Translations under genes and position numbers: made by a program | Notes under the pieces: model-generated | The model's input: the letters and a program-made list of their open reading frames with translations, nothing else | The model's database searches: none | Told to the model about the DNA's origin: nothing | Shown: positions 21,973-33,479 of the stretch, piece by piece | How the letters are laid out: every line of letters starts with the position of its first letter | Numbering within the stretch: position 1 is the first letter of the stretch | Assembly: GCF_918797505.1 (NCBI RefSeq) | Contig: NC_092797.1 | Span: 48,024,157 to 48,088,156 of the forward strand | Reading direction: 5' to 3' | Length of the DNA stretch: 64,000 bases | Source: Bemisia tabaci | Taxonomy: Eukaryota; Arthropoda; Insecta; Hemiptera; Aleyrodidae

Positions 21973-22971
21973 GGGTGATTTCACGATAACAGGAATAGTT
22001 TAAATGTGAAATACCTTAAAAATAAAAGTGCACCAATTTTAACAGGATTTCATTACCTCATTTTAAAGGTATTAAACTTCCTGTTTCCAGCTTTGGCACG
22101 CTTTATTTTGATTCAGTGCAAAGTTAAAGTGATTGATAAACAAGCCATTGAATCAGGTATCAGCGCTTCCCGCGGGACTGCTGCGGAGGTCCACGCAAAC
22201 ATGGCGGCCCTGCCAAATTGTGTCGGTTACGTAACAGACGCAGCGTAACCGACACTTGAAAATGTGAGATAAAAGATGATACAAAAGATGAAACTTGGCA
22301 ATTCTTGAGTTATGAGGTGGAATTAATGCTGCCTTAAAAGTTTTCTAAAATTTGGAGACTTCCTTTTAGTTTAATAATATTAAATTGAGGTTTTTGCGTA
22401 GTGAGGAATTAGTGCTACACACCTTAAAATCACTGGTTTTCTTAATAATTAAAGTTTTCATTGTAAAAAAAACTGACTTATCAGTAATGGTTTTGTCGAG
22501 AAGACTTCAGCGAACAATTTGATGGCAGTTTTGAAACTCCTGACTCCATCTGGCGAGATAAACACTGCACTTAATACAACTGCAAAAATTTGTCGCCAAA
22601 TGTGGCGACACCTCTTTCTAATGACTTTTCTCGCTCAATAATAAACATTTCAGTTCAAACTGGCAATTTTCTTGAACATTAGAGTCTCTTTTCAGCAAAT
22701 ATTGCCAAAGAGTTCATGATCAGTACTGATTTGTTACCGCAAATTGCTCTTTTGCTTCAAAATCGGGGTTGGCGACGCGTAACCGACCGGACATTTTCGG
22801 CCTTTAAAGTCTCATATTATTAAATATAATGATAATTTATCATATTTTTTAGCATGGATAGGTTCAAAGACATCATACCTATTGATTAATTCATTTGGTT
22901 TTCAATCGTTTTGCCCTATGTCGTTCATAACCCACGGCGACACGACTATTCCTCTTATCGTGAAATCACCC
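21973..22971. mobile_element. 999-bp DNA transposon with inverted ends and ATAT target duplication
   Basis: The left end GGGTGATTTCACGATAACAG and the right end TTATCGTGAAATCACCC are inverted. ATAT flanks both sides (21969-21972, 22972-22975), and removing the element restores the tandem unit sequence CTTCATATACTTTCG. The interior has no transposase ORF but includes a hairpin GTGTCGGTTACG...CGTAACCGACAC at about 22215-22253. It is non-autonomous; superfamily unassigned. Confidence 0.8.
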
Positions 22972-23714
22972 ATATACTTTCGTCGTTTAAAGTTTACACT
23001 GGATATTTCTGATGGACATGCAGATATGACTGAAGTACTGGTATTACGGTGTAGTAGCACTGTTTTTGACCCGAGTCGAAGTTGACGCTGTTTTTTGTCA
23101 AATTGTGCATCTTCAGGACAAATAAAGGGTATTCTTTATTTCTTCAAGACTCCCCCCCATATGGCAAGGAGTCTTGCACCTTTACTTAGAGACCCCGCAG
23201 CATCATCACCAGGACAACCCTCCTGCGTCGAACTCTTCGACGGAGCGAGAAAAATCTTCTGATGAATAAAGAGGGGCGCTCCCTAGACGACGAATATACT
23301 ATATTTCTGAACCGCATTCTTCATTTTTTATACAAAATGTATGTTCCATTAATCAAATATATTTTCGACGAGAACAAAATGTGCGGCTTTTAGCTTGTTT
23401 GAAAGTTGAGAATATTACCGAGAAGGTGATTTTCACCGGTTACCTTAATCTTCAATACATTATTACAATTTAATACGTGATACATTAATTTCAATACGTC
23501 AATACGATTTAAATCCCATGTCAACACATACCCTTCCAACTTGAAATATGCGAGAAACGGGGGGCATTCCCCTCAAAATGGGTGTTTGGGGAGCTGAAAA
23601 TATTTTCATTGAGTTCTTCGGGGTTGATTAACCCCTACACGTTTCGTCCGGAAGCACCATTTTCGGCCGTTTCCGAAAATATAAAAAAATAACGGTGCTC
23701 TGGAACACACGGTA

Positions 23715-24380
23715 TAAGCCGCCTATTATAAAAATCAATACCTATTTGATGTAGAACCTGTTCCTCCTATTCTATGAATCTCCTGCTAATTTTTTTTCCA
23801 GCCAAACTTGTTCGCGACGCCCGCCCTAAGAGGAAAAGCCACTCTCCAGGCAGCAGACTTGAATGCAGCACACTGGTAAAAAAAACCTCTTGGTTCATGA
23901 GTGCAGTTTCTTGTCGCCGGATTTAAGAGTCTGGACTCTTGTTTCAAGCGGATTTTGAATTGAATCAATGCAAAATCCGCTTGAAACAAGAGTTCAAGAC
24001 TCTTCAATCCGGCGACAAGAAACTGGACTCTTAAGTCAATGCACCGCGGCATTGGTCCAAGAGGTTTTTTTTACCAGTGAAATTAATCTAACCGTCAGAA
24101 GAAAACTAATGAGTTGTCTTTTGTATTAAAAAATCTTTACCGCTTATTTTAAATATCTAGGGCTAACGAAACAATACGCCATACGTCTTTCTGACGATTT
24201 TGTTGAAGATGAGTCAGCGACTTCGCCGCACTTTACCGTAGTAAATACGCAAGCTCGTGATTTTAGTTTTTTACCAAATCCGAAGGGGAGCGCTTTAATG
24301 ATCCTGTAATTTATGAAAGCATTTCAAATCTATAACCTTAACATTTCAAAAATGGCGAAGTTTTCTTTGATACATTACAA
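23715..24380 (+). pseudogene. Exon-like relic with ankyrin-like motif, copy 3
   Basis: It shares with 17190-17600 the left block (AAAATCAATACCTATTTG, pyrimidine tract, CAG) and the right block (TTTTAAATATCTAGGGCTAA to CGCTTTAATGATCCTG). The coding-like middle reads LRGKATLQAADLNAAH and is cut by a palindromic MITE at 23871-24079. The expected donor reads CTAATGAGT instead of CTGGTGAGT, so it is disabled. Confidence 0.35.
23871..24079. repeat. Variant family P MITE inserted in the exon-like relic
   Basis: Ends CACTGGTAAAAAAAACCTCT and TTTTTTTTACCAGTG. The arms carry TTCTTGTCGCCGGATT and GCAAAATCCGCTTGAAACAA, a different interior from the main family P copies but the same terminal plan. Confidence 0.8.
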
Positions 24381-25939
24381 AGGAAAAAATTAAGTTGTAG
24401 TGTTTTGACCCCAAATATTAAAGTTCTTTGGTTCAATTTTAGAGGTATATCTACCGTAAGAAAATTTGTATAATAATATATGATTTCTTTGCATATTGAT
24501 TTCTCATTCGGTTAATTATGATCTCTAGGCCGTCGAGGTTAAATAATTTTTTTGCTACTGAATTATATTTTCTGCGTTCTTATACGTTCGCTCTCCCATA
24601 CTGCTTATTTCCCTTCTTTTAAGATTAAAAAAAAGGAGCAAATCACCATTTGATCGGTTTTCTCACAGAACCGGTTAAAATGAAATGTCATTATTCATTC
24701 ATCATCATAGTTTTGCACAGAAAACAGTACCTATGATATACGTTTTTTGCAACTAAGTTACGTTCGTGACAAAATGCATGTGACGTTCATAACATAACAA
24801 AAGTGCCAATAAATTCAATATTCGAGAGAACTTTTTTTTCTAAAAAAGGTATTCATGGGAACTAGACGCGCTTTTACATAAGTTAGGAAAAAAAATTTAG
24901 GGGTAATATCAGCCGTTTCTGACGATTCTGCGTGTGAAGCAAAGGCTCTTCAGAGGGTAATGGCTTTTCTGGTGACGTCCGTGACACGTGTCTTTTCGCA
25001 TACAACTTTGAGGCACATGAGGGTATTTCAATAAAAATCATAGGACATAAAGGTGGTACTTAAAACTTTCCGCTCGTATATTTTTCAGATTTTTTTAAAA
25101 AAAAAAGGTAATTCCAAGTTGGTAGGATTTTCAAGCGTAAAGTGACGTCTGTGACAGAAATGATTCCTGTCTTACGGTATGTGCAAGTAGCCCATTCAAA
25201 TTCTAAACTGTTCGACTTAATTCATCAGACGCTACTGAAGAATGATCATCATACCTGAGATGCCTGAAAGGAACTCGATTACTTTACACCAGTTCTCCTA
25301 AGCTCACTTTTTCACGAAACTGGATGAGTTCATTAACTCATTTACAAGAGACATGGAGAGAAAAATGACACTTTGTAAATATTCTCTGCAGGCAAATTAT
25401 TTTCATTGTCACGTTAACGAAGTCATTAGTGGTTAACTGTTAACCGATAATGTTTATCCATGCCTCGTGCATGTATTCACTGCCTCAACGAGGCAGTGAA
25501 ACAAAGATGAGAAAACTCAAGTTCAACTTTCAACATATGGTTTGTGCTGTCAATATTCAGCATAAAACTTAAAAGTCAAAATTGAAACACACAATTTGTT
25601 ATCATTCAGAGGCATTTAATAAAATATATCCGGTCCAGTCGTACTAATACATTTTGGCCTTTGATGACGAGAATGAATATTCAGTTGTTTAAAGCAGCTT
25701 AACGATCCGAATCCCCCCGCGCTAAGTAAGAGAGCCCTCCGACCGGTTGTAATATATGTGGTAAGGGTTGTTCATGAGCCGTTTTTTAGTCACTTGTCAT
25801 TCATAATTAAGTATTAAACTCTGGAGGAACATGATTCAATACTTGACGTCTTAAAATGGACGAGTTTCATGGAAGACATTTCTGACCGCAGGAGATTCAT
25901 GTTACCTTCAATTACTTACGTGCATATTATCATAATTAG
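24381..25939. other. No supported gene; AT-rich
   Basis: I find no exon candidate or dispersed repeat. GTGACGTCCGTGACA and GTGACGTCTGTGACA occur at about 24974 and 25142, and a perfect 9-bp-stem hairpin CACTGCCTC/GAGGCAGTG lies at 25478-25498. Confidence 0.4.
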
Positions 25940-25942
25940 CGG

Positions 25943-25995
25943 TTGCATCACGGAGCGGAGACGAGCTCAACACTCAACGCGGGATTTAAATCAGA
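25943..25995 (+). repeat. Isolated copy of the dimer-array core motif
   Basis: TGCATCACGGAGCGGAGACG with the following AGCTCAACACTCAACGCG matches the start of each unit in the array at 20.5-22 kb and another isolated copy at about 20085. Confidence 0.7.
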
Positions 25996-26368
25996 CGAAT
26001 TTATCATGTTGTGAATTGCCTTCAAAATTGAGTTATTCTTACACGTATACTTTTGGTGCTGAGGGTCACCCGTCACACCCAAAAATTTGTCAAAAAATAT
26101 TCACATCGCCCTTGTTTTCAAGCGAATAGATTACCCGCGGGAATTGGTAATACAATAAAATGGTTCAAGAACTGGCTGCATGTTCCGACTTTATAAAAAA
26201 AAAAATCCGTCAACAACAAAAGGCAGACAGTAGTGGACTCCTTTTTGACTCGACAGCTATAATTTACAGCCAAAGGTACGTTGTTTTTCGTTATTTTAAA
26301 AAAAAATTGACCATTTTCTCGTTATTTTCGATGTTTTTGGGAAAATTTCGTTTTATCGGGACACCCTA

Positions 26369-28211
26369 GGGTGCGTCAAAAAAAATGAAAGTCTGAAATG
26401 TTCCGCTCCCCAGGCGGCAATCGATGACGTTTGGTAAAAAAACATGTTTGCCAAAATTTGGGCCAATTTCAACCATTTTAAATGGTGCCAAAGGTCAATT
26501 TTGTGATGAAATTATGATATTTTGGTTTAGACCTCGATTTCGTACAAAAAACTCGATTTTACGCTGAAATCGTGCGTTTACGAGAAAAATGCCAAAGAAC
26601 TCGACTTGTAGAGGATGAAATTTTACACTAGGGGGACGTCTTTGTAACCGATAAAAATCAAATTGAACTAGAAAAACTCAACTCGGTATTTATTTTTTTG
26701 GTCCTCAGAATTTCCGAGGTCTTACAAAGTAGAGGTTTAAAAGACTAATTTTTCACGAAAAGTAGTCGAAAGGGGGTATAAATGAACTGTAGGCAAGTGT
26801 TGAGGATGCAAATGTCATCAGAACTTCCTCAGTTTCAAAAAAAGTTCCAACAATTTTGCACAATCCTCCAAAAAGTGTACGGCTCGAGAAGCAGGATCGT
26901 GCTATAATAGTAAGGGGAAAGTGCGGTTTGACCGGGAAAAATTGCGTAACAAACTTTCCCTATGTAATCGTCATCAGTAGGTCCCCCTGAACAACTTCCT
27001 AAAAGTTAAAAATGGCCCGACCCCGGAACACCCCTCAAAAAAGTTAAAATTGAAAATGGCGGCCGTAATAAGAGGGTCCAGGAAATCGGTATTTTAAAAT
27101 GCTCATTCTGTCTCATCATGTTAGGTATCATTTCCTATGTAATTTTGGTCGTAGATTTCATAAATGAATTCCGCAAGGCCCCTTCTGAGCTTACGTTTCT
27201 CTCGGTAGTCGTATGTTTCCTTTAATTTCCTTTATTAAATACGTTTATAACATCAAATTTAAGTTTCTTGGCCATAAATACATGAAAATAATGACACTTC
27301 ACATTCCTTGTTCCTTCGGTGAATATTTAAAAAAATGCAACCTCCTGCCTTTCACATTTGGCCGCCATCTTTGATTTGGAGCGCCTTCTTTGGCCGGAGG
27401 ACCTTGTGGAATTCCTGAATGAAATTTACGACCAAAATTACATAGGAAATGATACCTACCATGATGATACAGAATGAGCATTTTAAAATACCGATTTCCC
27501 GGACCCTCTTATTACGGCCGCCATTTTCAATTTTAACTTTTTTGAGGGGTGTTCCGGGGTCGGGCCATTTTTAACTTTTAGGAAGTTGTTCAGGGGGACC
27601 TACTGATGACGATTACATAGGGAAAGTTTGTTACGCAATTTTTCCCGGTCAAACCGCACTTTCCCCTTACTATTATAGCACGATCCTGCTTCTCGAGCCG
27701 TACACTTTTTGGAGGATTGTGCAAAATTGTTGGAACTTTTTTTGAAACTGAGGAAGTTCTGATGACATTTGCATCCTCAACACTTGCCTACAGTTCATTT
27801 ATACCCCCTTTCGACTACTTTTCGTGAAAAATTAGTCTTTTAAACCTCTACTTTGTAAGACCTCGGAAATTCTGAGGACCAAAAAAATAAATACCGAGTT
27901 GAGTTTTTCTAGTTCAATTTGATTTTTATCGGTTACAAAGACGTCCCCCTAGTGTAAAATTTCATCCTCTACAAGTCGAGTTCTTTGGCATTTTTCTCGT
28001 AAACGCACGATTTCAGCGTAAAATCGAGTTTTTTGTACGAAATCGAGGTCTAAACCAAAATATCATAATTTCATCACAAAATTGACCTTTGGCACCATTT
28101 AAAATGGTTGAAATTGGCCCAAATTTTGGCAAACATGTTTTTTTACCAAACGTCATCGATTGCCGCCTGGGGAGCGGAACATTTCAGACTTTCATTTTTT
28201 TTGACGCACCC
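26369..28211. mobile_element. 1.84-kb inverted repeat with near-identical arms of about 0.81 kb
   Basis: GGGTGCGTCAAAAAAAATGA at 26369 is mirrored by the end at 28211. Everything from there to about 27182 recurs inverted from about 27400, with only scattered differences near the inner ends. A loop of about 215 bp lies between. TA flanks both ends (26367-26368, 28212-28213), which suits a TA-targeting DNA transposon. No ORF for a transposase is present. Read through by a promoter, it would give a double-stranded RNA hairpin. Confidence 0.85.
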
Positions 28212-28281
28212 TAGGGACACCCGCGTTATCGGGACAAAACCGCCCGGGACAGATGTGTCCCAATTAAGCGGGGCCGACTGT
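28212..28281 (-). mobile_element. Possible pogo/Tigger-type transposon end
   Basis: On the minus strand CAGTCGGCCCCGCTTAATTG, then GGGACA and two TGTCCCG-type motifs, resembles the inverted ends of pogo/Tigger-like elements. The left flank of the inverted repeat (TTTTATCGGGACACCC, ending about 26366) has the same motif, so the big palindrome seems to have landed inside such an element. The match is from memory of the family pattern. Confidence 0.4.
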
Positions 28282-28564
28282 TTTGTGCACTGGAAGATGC
28301 CCGATCAAAATACTGAAAGAACAAGATGTGGAGATAATCCACTGCCTATCCTAGGTATACCTAGGTAAATCCTAGGTATTATCAATTACGTAACGTATTT
28401 TTCCGGCAGTTTACCCCCACCCCATCCCCCGTGTGGCGTATGTTCCCATCTTTCAGCGACAAACGAAAAAATAGTGTAACGCCCTTTTCGACCCCCCTCC
28501 CTCCCGAATGCGTTACACAATTTTTTAACTAAGATTTGAGGGGCTCAAGAGAAGTTTGAAGGAA

Positions 28565-28987
28565 TGAGCCTCTTGAAAACTTCAGCTAGAGTGGAAAGAA
28601 GAGTTATTTCTTGTAGAAAATGGTTCTAAAATCACGATAAGGGAATCGGGAAAGTCTGACTCTCGCTCATTACTTCACAATCTGCGTGAGAAATATGCGA
28701 AAGCTATGAGAGCTTCCCGCTTCAAAAACAATACGATAGTGTTTCCTCACGATTGGGGCGCGGAGGCGTCAGCCTTACTGAATATTGTACAGCGGCCTAC
28801 AGTAAGTAAGGGCTAGATGGAACGACTCCCCTTCCCCTTACGATATTGTACGCATTTTTCTCACGCAGATTGTGAAGTTAGGAATGTATGTCAGACTTTC
28901 CTGATGTGCTCATCATGATTTAGGAACCATTTTCTGTAAGAAAAAAACTCTTCATTATGCTCCAGCTGAGGTTACCAACAGGCTAAT
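28565..28987. repeat. Inverted-repeat element, arms about 140 bp (family X)
   Basis: Left arm AACTTCAGCTAGAGTGGAAA...AGAAAATGGTTCTAAAATCA...CACAATCTGCGTGAGAAA pairs with the inverted right arm ending CTCCAGCTGAGGTTACC. The GC-richer centre has no ORF. Confidence 0.75.
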
Positions 28988-29489
28988 GGAGATGTTGCAT
29001 GTGTGAGGAATTTGCGATTCGACCAATGATTCTTATGTAAAAGTTCGCGAGAAACACGATGGTTTTCTCTGAAATCAACTCCCACGTGCAAGCTCAAAAA
29101 AAGCTCTCAAGTTGAGGCCAAAATGGAGGGGATATCCCAAGCTATCCTGAGAGTCCACCTCTACATCAAAACAAACTCTCCATGCAAAGATAGGGAGCAA
29201 ATACATTGACAGGGCTGCCACTTTATTTGGGGACTCTAAAACTGAAAACACGGCATCACTGCTAATGTTCTTGCTCCCTATCTTTGCATGGAGAGTTTGT
29301 CTTGATGTAGAGGAGGACTCTCAGGGTAGGGCGGGATATCCGCTCCATTTTGGCCTCAACTTGAGAGCTTTTGTTGAGCTTGGGAGTTGATTTCAGAGAA
29401 AACCAGTGGCACCATAGTGTTTCTCGCGAACTTTTACATAAGAAGCAACAGTCAAATCGCAAGTTCCTCACACATGCAACATCTCCATT
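28985..29489. repeat. Family C palindromic element, copy 1
   Basis: Starts AATGGAGATGTTGCATGTGTGAGG and ends with its complement. The arms carry TCGCGAGAAACACGATGG, CTCAAGTTGAGGCCAAAATGG and CTCTCCATGCAAAGATAGGG. The centre has GGGGACTCTAAAACTGAAAACA. Other copies lie at 30436, 47808 and 55640. The minus-strand ORFs here are repeat-derived. Confidence 0.85.
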
Positions 29490-29841
29490 CCAAGGCAACG
29501 ACGATTCGCGCGAAGAAGATTGCTGAAGGAAGTTGAAAATATATCTTCGGAATTAGGAAGTGACTCTCGGTCAAAATCCTTCCACCCCCACAAACCGAGG
29601 ATGACGCTCGGCGCCACGGTTTCGAAGTCGGGGCCTTTGCTCGCAGCCCATGCTGATGCCCACGGATCAAGAGGACCCGGGAAGCTTGCAATAAAATGAG
29701 CGGGGAAGTTCCACGCGAAAATTCGTCAATATCGAAGAATTGGACTTGCAAGAGAATTGCTGCTGATGAAAGCAGTAACTTGAAACTGCTGATGCACACA
29801 CTTTGACTAATAAGGTAAATGGATTTTTCTTGGGAATACAT

Positions 29842-29974
29842 CATTTGGACTACATTTTGCAATTTGGACCTATATGAAAAAACACTTATGTGCATAGGGA
29901 AACTGATGGCACATACGTTGTTTTTAAACCGGGCCGGAATTTATAGGTCCAAATTGCATAATGCAGTCCATTTG
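29842..29974. repeat. Short hairpin element
   Basis: TTTGGACTACATTTTGCAATTTGGACCTATA is mirrored at 29940-29972 by TATAGGTCCAAATTGCATAATGCAGTCCA. A related sequence (AGTTCCAAATTACAAATTATAGTCC) lies at about 45578. Confidence 0.65.
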
Positions 29975-30096
29975 AGATACAACATGTTTCGCGGAATTTA
30001 TACTTGATTCTTTGATCATTAAGCCGGAGAAAGTTTGACTGAGAATAATTGGTGGATTTCAGGAATTTTCACCACGCAAAGAACCCATGTGGTAAA

Positions 30097-30326
30097 CACT
30101 GAAGAAAAAAAACACATTGGATCTCGAGTCCAGACTCTTGAAAACATTGACAAGAAAAAATATTCTTGATTCAATCAGATTTAAGCTTAAATCAAGAACC
30201 AAGCCTCTTAATTTAAGCGGATTTCGTTTTTATTCAAGCAAAAATCCGATTGAATCAAGAGTATTTTTTCTTATCGATGTTTTTAAGAGTCTGGACTATA
30301 GATCCAATGTGTTTTTTTTTCCAGTG
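30097..30326. repeat. Family P palindromic MITE, copy 5
   Basis: Ends CACTGAAGAAAAAAAACACATT and TTTTTTTTCCAGTG, with AA on both outer flanks. The interior is the standard TTCAATCAGATTTAAGCTTA mirror arrangement. Confidence 0.85.
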
Positions 30327-30435
30327 AATATGTACATCATCAACAATATTGGTAAATGCATCTTCAGACGAAACGATGCCCGTAACAATCGCGCTCTCGC
30401 CGAGGAGGAAAGAGGAATAGGGAAGAACGCCGAAG

Positions 30436-30715
30436 AGGGTTGCCGTGTTTTCAGTTTTGGAGTCCCCAAATAAAGTGGCAACCCTGCTGATGTATTTGCT
30501 CCCTACCTTTGCATGGAGAGTATGTTTTGATGTAGAGGTGGACTCTCAGGATAGCTTGGGATATCTCCTCCATTTTGGCCTCAACTTGAGAGCTTTTTTT
30601 GAGCTTGGGAGATGATTTCAGAGAAAACCAGTGGCACCATCGTGTTTCTCGCGAACTTTTACATAAGAATCAATGGTCAAATCGCAAATCCCTCACATAT
30701 GCAACATCTCCATTC
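30436..30715. repeat. Family C element, right half only
   Basis: From GGTTGCCGTGTTTTCAG through CTCCCTACCTTTGCATGGAG to CACATATGCAACATCTCCATT, matching the second half of the copy at 28985-29489. Confidence 0.8.
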
Positions 30716-31249
30716 AACCCCAGTGAGTGAAGTTGCAGTGGAAATTTTGCGTGTGACATGTGGAGTACCTAATCGTGACACCCGACGCACTCCGGGTGAG
30801 TAATACACGGGAGAAAAGTCAACTAGAATTTGAAAGACTTGCGCTTAGAGAGATCCCGGTCACCTACCTCTCACGGCTTACGCATTCTTTTGAGTGGAGA
30901 CATTTGACAGCTTCCATCGGCTGTCATTTCAATAATACAGAGGTGGCGAGTTGAGGTCATTTTCAGCTGCTGGTGTACGAATGAAAGCCTGGCAAAAATT
31001 GAAATGCCAAGTACGCTACGAATACGATGTTCTACGTAAGTCAGCGTAAGAAATGCAAATGTCAGACCTAACTAAATCCCCCGATGAGAGGAAAGAGAGA
31101 CTGGGTTGAGGTTAAGGTAAGGTAAAGGATCAAGTTCAGGTTTAAGGTTCAAGGATCAAGGTTTCAAACGAAATCTTCACCTACCCGGCCCATTGGTAGG
31201 ACTTACCGAATCGGAAGGCCCTGGAACTACATCCCCGTTGAATAGGTAT

Positions 31250-31823
31250 GTTTAAAGAAATATTGGGGAAAAAATGGGTACATTAAAAAAGGAAAAAAAT
31301 TATTGAAGAAGTAGAATATTATAAAACGTACAATATTCGTAGAACAGAGTCGAAAAAAACCCCTTTTTACTCGCCACGCGCAAGACGCGAGGCTACAAAC
31401 ATTTTCTTCAACTTCAAACACAGATGAAATAAACTCTGCCGAAGAACCAAAAAAGGCAGTCGAGGCTTCGTCACCGGTGAAATAGATTCTGCCGAGGAAC
31501 CAAAAAAGGCAATCGAGACTTCGATTTTTCACGTCGTGAGTCACAAACCAGACACCTTTCACCCCCCCCCCCCATCCTCCACCCATGACAAAATCATCAA
31601 ATTTGCTTCACTTCACAGAAATAGACAAGGTGTAACTCAAGTGCATCCACAATTCCAAGAAATCTCAAAGAGAGATCTCGAAAGAACTTCAACATTCCCC
31701 CCAATTGACAGTCCTTTGCCTGTCGCGGCCAACTTGATTAATCGAATACTTGGCTCACCCGAATTAAAAAACCGACTTCATTTCCTGTCCCCCCTGCCAC
31801 CCCTGGAGAAAACTATCTCCTGA
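31250..31823 (+). pseudogene. Retroposed coding-like relic ahead of a long poly(A)
   Basis: A frame ending at 31486 reads VEQSRKKPLFTRH, then TDEINSAEEPKKAVEASSP, and meets TAG. A 53-bp-spaced duplicate (EIDSAEEPKKAIETS) continues in the next frame to a TGA at 31823 through KFASLHRNRQG, EISKRDLERTST and NRILGSPELKNRL. The segment is protein-like, broken by the duplication and followed 185 bases later by 42 consecutive A residues. I read it as a processed pseudogene or retroposon fragment of unknown parent. Confidence 0.3.
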
Positions 31824-32007
31824 CAGGGGATGACGTCGGCGCTTAAATGCGAGGGTAACATTTCGTTGGTGATCAGCTGCGTGCCCGAGCGCGAAGCTTT
31901 CAAAGCATTCATCGTCAGACAAACAGGTGTAAAAGTTAAAAATATAGGTGAGCACGGCTGACATTTTAAACACACTGCAAAGGCAGGGCGTTTCGAGCCG
32001 CTAGGTA

Positions 32008-32008
<1 letters not shown>

Positions 32009-32050
<42 letters not shown>
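32009..32050 (+). repeat. Poly(A) tract, 42 bases
   Basis: Uninterrupted A run. It could be the tail of a retroposon inserted on the plus strand. No clear AATAAA lies in the preceding 40 bases and I could not find flanking target duplications. Confidence 0.8.
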
Positions 32051-32052
<2 letters not shown>

Positions 32053-32633
32053 AATTACCTGGTGAAAAGAAGTGACAACTTAATCACAGTTGTCACCACA
32101 CAACAACTGAATTCGGAGACGGGCCATTGGAGGTAACATAGTGGCCAACTGCACACGAACTGAAGAAAATGGGTAGGCAAACCCAACTCCCAAGCAGATG
32201 AAAACGCCGCCATTCACTGTGACTGCACTTAAAACCGCTAGAAAAATTGACGAAGTCCAGCCTTTAACCCCCGGGCGTTTCAACGTCTCCGAAAGTTGCA
32301 GATGGAGAAGACATTTGATTGCTCCCATTCGCTTGTTACGAGCATATTGCTGGAGTAAAATAAATATGTATTCTGATGAATAGACTTAAACCACCTCCAC
32401 GCGAGAAATATCGACGGAAAAACGTCCTATCAAACCTGACAATTCTAAATCGAGGAATTCATCTATATCCCTCGCCTGTAACGAAGAAGCCGTGCCCGAT
32501 CACAAAAGGCGGCGCGCCCCCTAAGTGAGGTCTCGACGAAAAAGAGCTTTAAATCTTAAACAAAGAGAGCTCTGAAAGTCTGAATTTGGAACAATTATCA
32601 GACCTAAAAAATAGAGGGAAATGAAATGTACTT

Positions 32634-32861
32634 CGGAAAAAAATACTCTGGGACCCAGAGTCCAGACTCTCATACAATTTGACAAGAAAATATATTCTTG
32701 ATTTGATCAGATTTTGGCTTTAATCAAAAGGAACTCAACTAAACATAAGAGGCTTGGCTCGATCTCGATCCAAGGAAAAATCCGGCTGAATCAAGATTAT
32801 TTTTCCTTGTCAACTTTTTGAAGTCTGGATTCTCCATCCAAAACACATTTTTTCCAAAGTG
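32634..32861. repeat. Degenerate family P MITE
   Basis: GGACCCAGAGTCCAGACTCT, TTGACAAGAAAATATATTC and GAATCAAGATTATTTTTCCT keep the family order but with many substitutions. Ends AAAAAAATACTC and TTTTTTCCAAAGTG. Confidence 0.7.
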
Positions 32862-33479
32862 CTGTAGAGGCTTTGGTTGTTTTCAATGAGTAATAATTCT
32901 ATACTCAATCCATGCTTAAGTTGAACTTCAGAAAAGTAAAGTGATAGCTATTTCTATTCCGTTGAAGAGACTTACACTACCCACGCGAGATAAAAGTGAT
33001 GGAAAAGACAATTTCAAGGAAAAGCGCTCAAGAGCTAGGGGAACCACAATTTGAAACAATGTGTGTAATTAAATAAAATGGTACTTTAATTGGTTTCGAT
33101 ACCAATTAACTTGCTGAAATTATGCTGAAGTTAAAATTCAAAGTAGGAAAGAAAAAGGTAAAAATGTGTGATAATTTAACTTTTTATTTCACTGGCAACT
33201 ACAAAAGTGTCCATAGTTTTCCGTCTAAACTTAAGACAATGCAACAAAATTCAAGGTTTGAGCACCGATATGAAAATAAATTTTTTGAAACCACTAGTGG
33301 GTGTTGTTTATTTGAAGCAGAACTGTACCTGGAGTATGGCTTGTTAAAAATGCGATGTCAAGACTCAATTTTTATTTTTTATTCTATCACTAATTTGGCT
33401 GTGTTTCAGTCGAAGATGCACCCCCTTCCTTCAGGCGACTTTGGGCTGGATCCTTGGCTTTGCCGCAATGCATTCCGAG

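Larger units (their letters stand above)
20551..23160 (+). repeat. Tandem array of a terminal-exon fragment, 332/325-bp dimers, interrupted by a transposon
   Basis: CACGGAGTGG or CAAGGAGTGG starts units at 20551, 20883, 21208, 21540 and 21865, so spacings alternate 332, 325, 332, 325. Units 1 and 3 share private changes (TGATAGGCATGCAGATAATATG), and so do units 2 and 4. The true period is a 657-bp dimer. Units 2 and 4 keep an ORF (20853-21104 in part, 21510-21761) reading FCFHHGVET...SSTLNAVFKLTPSHGT...STVFDTSRS and a stop, followed by AATAAAGGG. Unit 5 is split by the 999-bp element and resumes at 22972. The AATAAA after each stop suggests a duplicated last exon. Confidence 0.8.

Noticed and set aside
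29452..29895. 147-codon minus-strand ORF
   Set aside because: It begins in a hairpin repeat and ends in a family C element; no protein family signal.
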